Assembly: GCA_018658605.1 (NCBI GenBank)
Contig: JABHUV010000192.1
Coordinates: 1-9,908 of the forward strand
Source of the DNA: Planctomycetaceae bacterium
GTDB lineage: Bacteria; Planctomycetota; Planctomycetia; Pirellulales; Pirellulaceae
DNA: 9,908 nt
Direction: 5' to 3'
Shown: positions 1 to 8,083 of the stretch, piece by piece
How positions within the stretch are numbered: position 1 is the stretch's first letter
Layout of the letters: each line of letters begins with the position of its first letter
Position numbers and translations under genes: made by a program
Notes under the pieces: model-generated
Databases searched by the model: none
What the model saw: only the letters and a program-made list of their open reading frames with translations
Told to the model about the DNA's origin: nothing

Positions 1-2
1 GC

Positions 3-428
3 GGGGTCTATCCGGTTAAGGAATTATTAGCCGCAAGCGAAACGGACGATGTCGCTATCTTGCAGTTAGAGTTGCCGCGTGGTGTGCAATTGCAACCCGC
101 CAAAGTAGCTCCGCGTAGCTGGCCTGGAGAAGATGCGATTGTGATTAGCCATCCGGTGGGACGATTTTACACGCTCACCAAGGGCACGGTTTCTCGAAAC
201 GCAACATTACACATGAAAGACGGCACTAGTAATCGGTTGTTTATCACAGCCGATTACGCTAAAGGCTCTAGCGGGTCACCAGTGTTCAATAGTTTGGGTG
301 AAGTTATCGGACTCGTTTCTAGTACCGAGTCGATTTACTATACGCAAACCAAGGATGTGCAAAAAAACCTCCAGATGGTGTTCCATAATTGCGTTCAGGG
401 GCAAGCTGTGTTGTCATTGATTAAGTAG
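3..428 (+). CDS. Trypsin-like serine protease, C-terminal part (5' end outside window)
   Basis: The open frame enters from the left edge and ends with TAG at 426-428, so the start and N-terminal part are missing. The fold is a chymotrypsin-type S1 peptidase. The catalytic Asp lies in the motif TDDVAILQLELP (Asp codon 48-50), with the hydrophobic pattern typical of that strand. The catalytic Ser lies in GSSGSPVFN (Ser codon 270-272), which corresponds to the GDSGGP box, followed by the strand GEVIGLVSS. The catalytic His should lie upstream of the window. A TTG at 60 is an internal Leu codon, because the coding pattern and the Asp motif run straight through it. The short tail after the Ser box shows no PDZ domain, so this is not a full-length HtrA/DegP arrangement. 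Cellular location cannot be judged without the N-terminus. It is separated from the next gene by a hairpin and a 187-base gap, so it is probably a separate transcription unit. Confidence 0.85.
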   Translation, partial: GVYPVKELLAASETDDVAILQLELPRGVQLQPAKVAPRSWPGEDAIVISHPVGRFYTLTKGTVSRNATLHMKDGTSNRLFITADYAKGSSGSPVFNSLGEVIGLVSSTESIYYTQTKDVQKNLQMVFHNCVQGQAVLSLIK

Positions 429-450
429 TTAAGCGATCGACGAAAGGCTA

Positions 451-476
451 ACTGCGGTGCGACTGCGCACCCCAGT
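451..476 (+). terminator. Hairpin downstream of the protease gene, possible terminator
   Basis: Inverted repeat: ACTG (451-454) and GGTGCG (456-461) pair with CGCACC (466-471) and CAGT (473-476), around the loop ACTG and with a single C/C mismatch. It begins 22 bases after the protease stop codon. Only a short, interrupted T stretch follows (GTTTCC), so it is not a classical intrinsic terminator. It may act with Rho or protect the mRNA 3' end. Confidence 0.4.
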
Positions 477-560
477 CGGTGTTTCCTAATAAGATTCATC
501 TGATTTTCGACTCTTCGTCGCCAATCGTTCTGCTCTTAAAAATGTGCTAAGATAACGACC

Positions 561-589
561 TTGACAAACTAAAATCTAGCGATTCATCA
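561..589 (+). promoter_or_regulatory. Possible promoter for the PHP-led gene cluster
   Basis: A perfect -35-like TTGACA sits at 561-566, in the gap ahead of the 616 gene and downstream of the hairpin. The expected -10 region is poor: ATTCAT at 582-587 gives a 15-base spacer and TCATCA at 584-589 gives 17, and neither matches TATAAT well. A sigma70-type promoter is possible here but not secure. Confidence 0.22.
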
Positions 590-615
590 CGGTTGGAATT
601 TAACAGAGGGAAATC

Positions 616-1890
616 ATGTTGTTAAAAAAAATTGGTCTCATTTTTGCCATAACGTTTGCCTGCACTTTGGCGTTGCGCGCGGAAGATCCTCGTTGGCTCA
701 AAGGCAATATTCACACACATTCATTTTGGAGCGACGGCAATCAATTTCCAGAAATGATCGCTCAGTGGTACGTAGATCGCAATTATCAATTTCTAGCATT
801 GTCAGATCATAACATCCTTAGCAAGGGCGAGAAATGGATGCCCTACGCGACATTAATAAAACGAGGTGGAGAGGACGTGGTTGCCAAATATATTGCCGCC
901 TTTGGCAAAGATTGGGTTGCAACTCGGGGAGACCCAGGAACCGCCGATTATGCCATTCGGCTGAAAACGCTCGAAGAGTTCCGTGGCAAAGTTGAATCAA
1001 CGGACAATTTTTTGATGATTCAATCCGAAGAGATATCGGATCGTTCTCAGGGTGGTCCAGTCCATATGAATGCCACCAATATCCAAGAGTTAATTCCTCC
1101 CGTTGGGGGAGCGACTGTGCGTGAAGCGATGACTAATAATCTGCGGGCAGTTGCAGAACAGGCAAAACGTACAGGCAAGCCGATTGTTTTGCATTTAAAT
1201 CATCCTAATTTTGGATATGCAGTTACCGCTGAGGATATCGCATCCGTCGTGATGGAACGTTACGTCGAGATCTACAATGGTCATCCTGGTGTCAACGTCG
1301 GCGGAGATGATGAACATGCCAGCATGGAAGAAATCTGGGATATTGCCAATACGATTCGCTTGGTGCAACTAGGTGCGGCACCTTTGTTCGGCGTTGGTAC
1401 CGATGATTCTCATCATTACCACGGCCGCGGCTCAAGTCGACCGGGCAGATCATGGATCATGGTGCGCTGCGACGATCTAGAGGCCGATGCAGTGACTTTG
1501 AAGATTCAAGAGGGTGATTTTTATTCATCTAGTGGCGTCACATTACGCGACGTTCAATATGACGCCAAGAAGAAAACCCTAGCAGTTACAATCAAGCCAC
1601 AAGCGGGAGTCACTTATAAAACACAGTTTATTGGTACGTTGAAATCGGTTGATCTCTCGGCAAAACCTCGTCTGGATAAAAATGGTAAACCACGCCGTAC
1701 AACCCATATCTATTCCAAGGATATTGGTAAAGTGCTCGGCGAATCCGAAGGAGTTGAGGCGACATATCAATTCACCGGCGATGAATTGTATGTGCGTGCG
1801 GTCGTAACGTCGTCCAAAAAACACACGGATCCGACGTTACCTAACCAAACAGAACAAGCTTGGACTCAGCCTGTCGGATGGAAAAAATAG
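616..1890 (+). CDS. Exported PHP-domain metallohydrolase
   Basis: A 424-residue protein starting at ATG 616, with AGAGGG (605-610) five bases upstream. Residues 1-22 form a signal peptide (two Lys, a hydrophobic stretch, then ALRA before EDP), so export is expected. The rest is a polymerase-and-histidinol-phosphatase (PHP) domain with a nearly complete set of metal-ligand candidates: HTHSFWSDG (His33, His35, Asp40), LSDHN (Asp64, His65), SEE (Glu138/139), PVHMN (His150), LHLNHP (His193, His196), NGHP (His223) and GTDDSHHYH (Asp264, His266). PHP proteins usually hydrolyse phosphoesters using two or three metal ions. The substrate here is unknown. The roughly 140 C-terminal residues are beta-rich, with no family I recognise. 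The gene ends in tandem TAG TAG and is followed after 19 bases by the heme protein, so the two are very likely co-transcribed. Export of a PHP enzyme points to an extracytoplasmic phosphoester or a lost phosphatase specificity. Confidence 0.9.
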   Translation: MLLKKIGLIFAITFACTLALRAEDPRWLKGNIHTHSFWSDGNQFPEMIAQWYVDRNYQFLALSDHNILSKGEKWMPYATLIKRGGEDVVAKYIAAFGKDWVATRGDPGTADYAIRLKTLEEFRGKVESTDNFLMIQSEEISDRSQGGPVHMNATNIQELIPPVGGATVREAMTNNLRAVAEQAKRTGKPIVLHLNHPNFGYAVTAEDIASVVMERYVEIYNGHPGVNVGGDDEHASMEEIWDIANTIRLVQLGAAPLFGVGTDDSHHYHGRGSSRPGRSWIMVRCDDLEADAVTLKIQEGDFYSSSGVTLRDVQYDAKKKTLAVTIKPQAGVTYKTQFIGTLKSVDLSAKPRLDKNGKPRRTTHIYSKDIGKVLGESEGVEATYQFTGDELYVRAVVTSSKKHTDPTLPNQTEQAWTQPVGWKK

Positions 1891-1909
1891 TAGAAAAAAG
1901 GGGGCCATA

Positions 1910-4900
1910 GTGCGAGCCAAACTAGTAACAACGCTTTTGATATGCGCATTAAGCTGTATAGTCACACCAGTCACTGCGCAGACGATCGAGCAACAATTAC
2001 AACAGATGCTTCCATCTGATTTGGTGAATCGCATTAACGCAGACGGAGATCCGCAGCGCGGTGCGATTCTGTTTTACCAATCGTTCCTGTCTTGTTCGAA
2101 GTGTCATGATGAGGCTCAAGGCAAACGTGCGTTGGGTCCAACATTGACGCGTTATGACAAGAAACCTACGGATGAACTTTTAATCGAAGCGTTGTTGGAG
2201 CCCTCAAAATCTATTCGGTCTGGATATGATACGGTCGCGGTGTTATTCAATGATGGCACGCAAGTGACGGGAATTTTGGAGACTAAGTCTAAGACTGAAA
2301 TCGTGCTTAAAGATGTAAGTCGACCCGGCGGTACGCTGACGTTTTCGCTTGACGATATCGACGAACTGCATGCGATTAAAGCATCGATCATGCCGCAAGG
2401 GCAGGTAAATCAATTGGCAAGTAAACAACAGTTTTACGACTTGATGAGATATTTGTTCGTGATTCGTGATGACGGTCCGTTAGCAGCCTTGCGTTTAGAG
2501 CCGCCGCCATCGCTAGTGGCAGCGCGAAAGTTGCCCGAGTATGAATCGAAAATCGATCATGCTGGGATGATCGGCTCACTGGACAAAACTAGCTTTAGCC
2601 GGGGTGCCGTGATTTATAACAGGCTATGTGTTAATTGCCACGGTGACCATCAGCGGGTTGGTTCGTTGCCCACATCACGTCGTTTCACCAAAGATGTGAT
2701 GAAAAATGGGGCGGATCCGTTTGCGATGTACCAAACATTGACACGCGGATTTGGTTTAATGGCACCGCAGTCTTGGATGGTACCCCAACAAAAATATGAT
2801 GTTATTCATTACTTGCGAGAGACGTTTTTTCGTAACGACAATGCGAGTCAATATACAGCGGTAACCGATCAGTATTTAGCGACGCTTCCCGCTGGCGACA
2901 CCCGTGGGCCTGAGCCATCGAATATTAATAAGTGGCAACAGATGAATTACGGTCACCAGTTAACGGCGACCTACGAAGTCGGAAACGATGCCTCGAACTT
3001 CACTTATAAAGGGATCGCGCAACGGTTAGATGCGGGTCAAGGCGGTATCACCAACGGCGATGCGTTTATGGTGTTTGACCATGACACCATGCGGTTATCT
3101 GCGGCGTGGCAGGGCAAGGGGTTTATTGATTTCAACGGGATCAATTTTAATGGCAGGCATAACGCCCATCCGCGGCTAGTTGGCGAAGTGGTATTTGAAA
3201 ACAAGAGTGGTCCAGGTTGGGCAAACCCTGAGGATGGTTCGTGGGATGACCCACGTATTGTTGGTCGTGACGGACGACGTTATGGCCCGTTGCCACGGGA
3301 ATGGGCACAATACCGTGGGCTTTATCATCACGATAACCAAACGATTATTAGCTATACGGTGGGCGACGTGCCGGTATTGGAAACCGCGTCGAGGGATGAA
3401 ACGGCAGATGGTGTCGTTTTTAAACGCACACTAAATATGGGTAAACGAACTCGTCCGTTTGAATTTGCGGTTGCTAGCGTGGGGGCTGATGAAATTGTCG
3501 AACTACGACAACCTGCCAGTCATGCTAAAACGATTCGGTTTGGACCATTGGTTGTGGGAGTTGAATCGGATGTCAATGGCTGGAAGTGGATACAGGGCGA
3601 AAATGGGCAGTTACGTCTCACCATTCCTGTTGGTAAGACAACACAATTTACGGTGTGGGTACGGCGTATTGGTAAAAGTCAATTGGCCGAGAAGTTAATC
3701 AACTACACACCAACGCGAGGGCCAGATTTGTCAACGTTGCTTCGCGGTAGCGCGGCGCGGTGGTCTCAAAAAATCATAACGCAAGCGAAGATTGGATCAC
3801 AGCAAGGCGCCTTTCAGACTGACGTGTTACAGCATCCTGTGGATAATCCATGGTACGCGCAGGTACGCATGACAGGGTTTGATTTTTTTGCTGATTCCAA
3901 TCGTATGGCCGTAAGTACATGGGACGGCGACGTGTGGTTGGTTGAAGGAGTGGCTGATCCACTGGGACAGGAATTAGTTTGGCAACGCATTGCTACAGGG
4001 TTGTTTCAACCGCTCGGAGTTAAGATTGTTAACGATAAAATCTACGTTGGTTGTCGTGATCAAATTTGTGTTTTACATGACCTCAACGGCGATGGCGAAA
4101 CAGATTGGTATGAATGCTTCAATAATGACCATCAAGTAACCGATCATTTCCATGAGTTTGCGATGGGATTGCAGCGTGACGAATCGGGGAATTTCTATTA
4201 TGCAAAATCAGCAAGACATGCACTCAAAGCAATCGTACCGCATCATGGGACGCTACTGCGAGTCAGTCCTGATGGGAAGAAAACGGATATCATAGCCAAG
4301 GGTTTTAGAGCTGCCAACGGCGTTTGTCTTAACGAAGATGGCTCATTCATAGTGACGGATCAAGAAGGTCATTGGAATCCAAAGAATCGTATTAACTGGG
4401 TTCGAGAAGGTGGGTTTTACGGGAATATGTATGGCTACCATGATGTTACCGATAGCTCTGATGCTGCGATGGAGCAGCCGTTAGTTTGGATTACTAACGC
4501 CTTTGATCGTTCACCAGGTGAACTACTGTGGGTAAATTCAAAAAAATGGGGGCCACTTAACGGACAACTGCTTAACTTGTCTTATGGATATGGCAAGGTG
4601 TATGTCGTTCCGCATGAAACGATAGATGGCCAAGTACAGGGGGGGATGTGCGAATTACCGATAGCACAATTTCCAACAGGAGTTATGCGAGGTCGTTTTC
4701 ATCCTGGTAACGAACAACTGTATGCTTGTGGCATGTTTGCGTGGGCCGGTAGTCAGACTCAAGCAGGTGGTTTTTATCGCTTACGTTACACGGGGAAAAA
4801 TGTTCACTTGCCAATCAAGGTCGAAGCCACCACGCGTGGGATGAAATTGACTTTCACGGATCCAATAGAACCAAGCATCGCGAAGGATGTTGCCAATTAT

Positions 4901-5134
4901 CAAGTTAAACAATGGGCACTGAAACGAACTGCAAATTACGGTTCGAAACATTATGATGAGCAAATGCTTAAGATTTCCGGCGTGAGTCTGTCTAATGATG
5001 GGCATTCTGTGTTGATTGAAATGTCAGCCATCAAGCCTACTTGGTGTATGGAAATAAAATACCAACTACAAGGTTTAACGGGCGACACTTTTCAAGGAAC
5101 TATTCACAACACAATTCATGCCTTAAGTGAGTAG
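1910..5134 (+). CDS. Secreted di-heme cytochrome c / DUF6797-like / beta-propeller dehydrogenase-like protein
   Basis: A 1074-residue protein starting at GTG 1910, with a purine-rich AGGGGG just upstream. Signal peptide about 1-23 (ends PVTA). The order of parts is as follows. Residues ~45-180 are a Pirellula/Verrucomicrobium-type heme-binding domain with CSKCH (Cys62, Cys65, His66), a downstream LEPSKSIRSGYD segment and SIMPQG (Met161). Residues ~228-305 are a second cytochrome c with CVNCH (Cys240, Cys243, His244) and axial-ligand candidates Met284 or Met290. Residues ~343-487 are a DUF6797-like region (NYGHQL to YTVGDVPVLE). Residues ~645-970 are a membrane-bound-dehydrogenase-type beta-propeller, with a calcium-loop-like DLNGDGETD at 724-732. 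Residues ~975-1074 are a beta-sandwich-like C-terminus ending NTIHAL. Two covalent hemes plus a propeller suggest a periplasmic redox enzyme passing electrons to the cytochromes. The substrate, possibly a sugar or alcohol, is inference. It sits 19 bases after the PHP gene and 52 before the PQQ-like gene. Confidence 0.88.
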   Translation: MRAKLVTTLLICALSCIVTPVTAQTIEQQLQQMLPSDLVNRINADGDPQRGAILFYQSFLSCSKCHDEAQGKRALGPTLTRYDKKPTDELLIEALLEPSKSIRSGYDTVAVLFNDGTQVTGILETKSKTEIVLKDVSRPGGTLTFSLDDIDELHAIKASIMPQGQVNQLASKQQFYDLMRYLFVIRDDGPLAALRLEPPPSLVAARKLPEYESKIDHAGMIGSLDKTSFSRGAVIYNRLCVNCHGDHQRVGSLPTSRRFTKDVMKNGADPFAMYQTLTRGFGLMAPQSWMVPQQKYDVIHYLRETFFRNDNASQYTAVTDQYLATLPAGDTRGPEPSNINKWQQMNYGHQLTATYEVGNDASNFTYKGIAQRLDAGQGGITNGDAFMVFDHDTMRLSAAWQGKGFIDFNGINFNGRHNAHPRLVGEVVFENKSGPGWANPEDGSWDDPRIVGRDGRRYGPLPREWAQYRGLYHHDNQTIISYTVGDVPVLETASRDETADGVVFKRTLNMGKRTRPFEFAVASVGADEIVELRQPASHAKTIRFGPLVVGVESDVNGWKWIQGENGQLRLTIPVGKTTQFTVWVRRIGKSQLAEKLINYTPTRGPDLSTLLRGSAARWSQKIITQAKIGSQQGAFQTDVLQHPVDNPWYAQVRMTGFDFFADSNRMAVSTWDGDVWLVEGVADPLGQELVWQRIATGLFQPLGVKIVNDKIYVGCRDQICVLHDLNGDGETDWYECFNNDHQVTDHFHEFAMGLQRDESGNFYYAKSARHALKAIVPHHGTLLRVSPDGKKTDIIAKGFRAANGVCLNEDGSFIVTDQEGHWNPKNRINWVREGGFYGNMYGYHDVTDSSDAAMEQPLVWITNAFDRSPGELLWVNSKKWGPLNGQLLNLSYGYGKVYVVPHETIDGQVQGGMCELPIAQFPTGVMRGRFHPGNEQLYACGMFAWAGSQTQAGGFYRLRYTGKNVHLPIKVEATTRGMKLTFTDPIEPSIAKDVANYQVKQWALKRTANYGSKHYDEQMLKISGVSLSNDGHSVLIEMSAIKPTWCMEIKYQLQGLTGDTFQGTIHNTIHALSE

Positions 5135-5186
5135 CGTTTAACCTCAGTTGTATTCTTACCTAGTTCTTATGCTCGAGCGAAAATCA

Positions 5187-6506
5187 ATGAATAAATCCAT
5201 ACTGCTTTTAATGTTACCACTCATGGTCTGCTGCTCGACTCTGTTGGGCGACGACTGGCCGCATTGGTTGGGCTCTAGTCGAGACGGCGTTTGGCACGAA
5301 ACAGGGATTGTCACTAAAATCACGGCTGAAGGTTTGCCAGTGAAATGGCGAGTACCCATTGCGGGAGGGTATTCTGGACCCGCAGTGGCAAACGGTAAAG
5401 TGTTTGTAACTGATTACCAGCGTCTTACCGGTGATGCTACCAATGGTCCCAGTCTCAGGACCAAGATCACAGGAATTGAAAGATTGCATTGTTTGGATAG
5501 AACGACAGGGAAAAAAATATGGACATACAAATATATGTGTCCATATTACGTTTCCTATCCTTCAGGCCCGCGAGCCACACCGGCTGTGAGTGATGGGCGA
5601 GTTTATTCGCTGGGAACTGAGGGTAACCTTGTTTGCTTAGACGTTCAGTCGGGAAAGGTCTTTTGGCAAAAAGAACTGAAAAAAGACTACGGTATCAAAA
5701 CACCTGTTTGGGGCTTCTGTTCTCATCCGCTAATTATCGGAGACTTGTTGTATTTGATGGTCGGGGGCGAAGGCACGACCATCGTCGCATTTGATAAGAG
5801 TAGTGGAAAGCAGATGTGGGCTGCTTTGGACAGTGAAGAAGCTGGATATTGTCAGCCCACCTTGATTACTGCTGGCGGTGTGCAGCAACTTGTTGTTTGG
5901 ACCCCAACGGCTATTCACGGCATGCATCCCAAAACGGGCGATCTGTATTGGCAAGTCGACTTGCAACCAGCTTACGGGATGTCTGTGGTGTCACCTCGTC
6001 ATTACGGCGATTATCTGTTTGCTAGTGGTATTGGAAACGTGGGGGTTTGCTTGAAATTAGATCGCGACAAACCTGCCGTAACTGAAGTTTGGCGGGGCAC
6101 GTCAACCACGGGAGTCTATTGCAGCAATAGTACACCTATTATCGACAACGGCATTATTTATGGTGTTGGATGTCGCAAGGGCGAACTACGAGCGGTAGAG
6201 TTGGAAACGGGTAAACGGTTATGGGAATCATTTAAACCAACAACCGGAAGCCGACCACAAAATCACGGAACGGCTTTTTTGACTCGACAAGCGGATCAAT
6301 ATTTATTGTTCAACGAATCCGGTGAGTTAGTATTAGCGGATTTAACCCCTAGTGGGTATCAGGAAAAAGGGCGTATGTCGTTGCTTGAGCCCACTGGAGA
6401 AGCATTCGGACGTAAGGTCGTATGGGCAGCGCCGGCGTTTGCCAATCGATGTTTGTTTGTGCGAAATGACAAAGAAATTATTTGTGTAGATCTATCCGGT
6501 AAATAA
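5187..6506 (+). CDS. Exported PQQ-like beta-propeller repeat protein
   Basis: A 439-residue protein. I chose ATG 5187 because it places the charged MNKS directly before the hydrophobic signal segment. The frame is open back to a TTG at 5148, but that adds 13 residues and no ribosome site. The Shine-Dalgarno for 5187 is weak (GAGCGA, 5175-5180). Signal peptide about 1-21, with mature start near DDWPHWLG. Cys15-Cys16 follow LMV, not a canonical lipobox. The body is a propeller of PQQ/PQQ_2 type. Five repeats carry the characteristic 'D-x3-G-K-x2-W' docking pattern, with Trp112, Trp160, Trp211, Trp255 and Trp346, for example LDRTTGKKIWTY and VELETGKRLWES. Proteins of this kind are common in planctomycetes. 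Most are assembly or binding scaffolds or quinoprotein-like, and nothing here proves that PQQ is bound. Its position behind the di-heme protein suggests a role in the same periplasmic redox or degradative system. Confidence 0.88.
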   Translation: MNKSILLLMLPLMVCCSTLLGDDWPHWLGSSRDGVWHETGIVTKITAEGLPVKWRVPIAGGYSGPAVANGKVFVTDYQRLTGDATNGPSLRTKITGIERLHCLDRTTGKKIWTYKYMCPYYVSYPSGPRATPAVSDGRVYSLGTEGNLVCLDVQSGKVFWQKELKKDYGIKTPVWGFCSHPLIIGDLLYLMVGGEGTTIVAFDKSSGKQMWAALDSEEAGYCQPTLITAGGVQQLVVWTPTAIHGMHPKTGDLYWQVDLQPAYGMSVVSPRHYGDYLFASGIGNVGVCLKLDRDKPAVTEVWRGTSTTGVYCSNSTPIIDNGIIYGVGCRKGELRAVELETGKRLWESFKPTTGSRPQNHGTAFLTRQADQYLLFNESGELVLADLTPSGYQEKGRMSLLEPTGEAFGRKVVWAAPAFANRCLFVRNDKEIICVDLSGK

Positions 6507-6557
6507 AAAGAGATACGACAGTTAAGGTACTGATTGTTATTTTGGGGAAAGTGGAAA

Positions 6558-8078
6558 ATGATGAAGCGCAAGAGATTTGCCTCGGTGGTTTCATTCGCTG
6601 TTGTTGTGTTTTGTTGTGGTGTTCTCACGGAGATGGCCCAGGCCGTAAAGCCACCGAGTAGCGGTGACAGACAAATTGATTTGTTACAACGCAATGTGCC
6701 TGCGGATGCAGCAAATGCTGATCTGGAGATGTTGCAAAAGATCATGGTGGAAATGCATCCAGGACTCGATATTTATGCAACCCAAAAGCAATTCGCTGAG
6801 TTAGTTGAACAATCTCGCGTGCAGGCAGGTGCTACTATCAAGCTGCGTGAATTTTTCATGAGATGTGCGAGGATTACAGATCTTGTGCGTTGTGGGCATA
6901 CCTATGCCAGCGTCCCGCTTGCCTGCCAAATGAAATTGCAATACGCAATTAAAATGTTTCCTGTACCCCTGATGTTTATTGATCAAAAAGCGTATGTGAA
7001 CCATCATCAATCCAAAATTCCCTGCGGTGCAGAAGTGTTGTCCATTAATAACGTCGCAGTGGACGAGATCGTGCAAGTTTTGATGCCCTTGGTTACTGGA
7101 GATGGCTACGTCAACACGTTTAGATATAAATTTTTAGGGGAGATGTTTTCCATTTCCTATGCCACGGCGTATGGAGAGGCAAAACAATTTCAGGTTCAAT
7201 ATCGGACATTAAAAGGGGAAACAAACACGATCAGGGTAGCCGGAGTGTCGTCCCATCGCTTGGAACAGTTGATGGAATCGGTGGCATTGGGAGGGCCACA
7301 AGACGAAGCTTATCGTATGTCTCGACCTCGTGAAGATACCGTACTTATGGCAATCGATACGTTTGATAACGGTCAAGGTTCGCCGTCGTTTCGTATTTAC
7401 CGAAAGCTAATAACTAAAGCGTTTGCGATGATGCATCGAACGGATACTATTACCAACTTGATATTGGACCTTAGACAAAACGACGGTGGATATACTCGCA
7501 GTGAGATGTTTTTATATTCTTTCTTGGCAAATAAACCATTTAAGGAAATGTCTAGTGGACAAACCAACCGTAATAGCATTGCATTTCGTGAACTTCTCAG
7601 CCGCAACTATCAATCCCGTGGCGTTATAAAGTATTTTGATCGCCGCTTGCAACGAGAAATGGTTGCGGAGGATGATCAAATGTGGGAGTTACAGGACGAG
7701 TGGATTGTCCAAGGCGTACCGTCGGAACATCGTTTCAAGGGAAACGTCTTTGTGCTAACGGGCGGTCGCACGCACTCCGCAGCATCGGCAATTTGTACGC
7801 GACTTAAAGAGCACGGCGGTGCTGTATTCATAGGTGAAGAAACAGGTGGTGTGGAAGGTGTCTTCACTGCAGGCACAACGCTCTATTATGAACTTCCTAA
7901 TACCGGTGTTGAATTGGCTGTGCCAATTCTCAAATATAACAATCTGGCCAAAATGCCAAAGGATCCTGGTAGAGGAATCGTGCCAAATCATAAAGTGTCC
8001 ATTCGTCCCGAGGACTTGGTCAGCGGTGAGGACAGAGTGCTTGACTTCACATTGGAGTTAATTGAGGACCTCAAGTGA
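6558..8078 (+). CDS. Exported S41-family (C-terminal-processing-like) peptidase
   Basis: A 506-residue protein. ATG 6558 (or the adjacent ATG 6561) is preferred because it opens a typical signal peptide (MMKRKR, then a long hydrophobic run ending EMAQA, about residue 29) and has GGGGA (6544-6548) nine bases upstream. A TTG at 6534 would put extra residues before the positive charges. After export come a helical cap with the N-terminal S41 pattern (EMHPGLDIYATQKQF, then CGHTYASVPL at about 112-121) and a PDZ-like stretch near 150-180 (CGAEVLSINNVAVDEIV). The S41 catalytic domain holds LILDLRQNDGG (Asp304 to Gly311), the nucleophile box LTGGRTHSAASA (Ser407) and GEETGG (426-431). These resemble S41 relatives of the tricorn/IRBP side more than CtpA. 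The general base is not identified with confidence. The gene ends with TGA and lies 51 bases after the propeller gene, so it probably shares that operon. It may act on periplasmic peptides. Confidence 0.87.
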   Translation: MMKRKRFASVVSFAVVVFCCGVLTEMAQAVKPPSSGDRQIDLLQRNVPADAANADLEMLQKIMVEMHPGLDIYATQKQFAELVEQSRVQAGATIKLREFFMRCARITDLVRCGHTYASVPLACQMKLQYAIKMFPVPLMFIDQKAYVNHHQSKIPCGAEVLSINNVAVDEIVQVLMPLVTGDGYVNTFRYKFLGEMFSISYATAYGEAKQFQVQYRTLKGETNTIRVAGVSSHRLEQLMESVALGGPQDEAYRMSRPREDTVLMAIDTFDNGQGSPSFRIYRKLITKAFAMMHRTDTITNLILDLRQNDGGYTRSEMFLYSFLANKPFKEMSSGQTNRNSIAFRELLSRNYQSRGVIKYFDRRLQREMVAEDDQMWELQDEWIVQGVPSEHRFKGNVFVLTGGRTHSAASAICTRLKEHGGAVFIGEETGGVEGVFTAGTTLYYELPNTGVELAVPILKYNNLAKMPKDPGRGIVPNHKVSIRPEDLVSGEDRVLDFTLELIEDLK

Positions 8079-8083
8079 GCAGC

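Noticed and set aside
3180..3698. Plus-strand 84- and 79-residue frames inside the di-heme protein gene, and several minus-strand frames opposite the large genes
   Set aside because: They lie wholly within genes with clear domain content, lack ribosome sites and show no recognisable motifs.
5148..5186. TTG 5148 (or ATG 5169) as start of the PQQ-like propeller gene
   Set aside because: Neither has a ribosome site, and both put extra residues before a signal peptide that starts naturally at ATG 5187.
6534..6557. TTG 6534 as start of the S41 peptidase
   Set aside because: The ATG pair at 6558/6561 gives a normal signal peptide and has a GGGGA site upstream.
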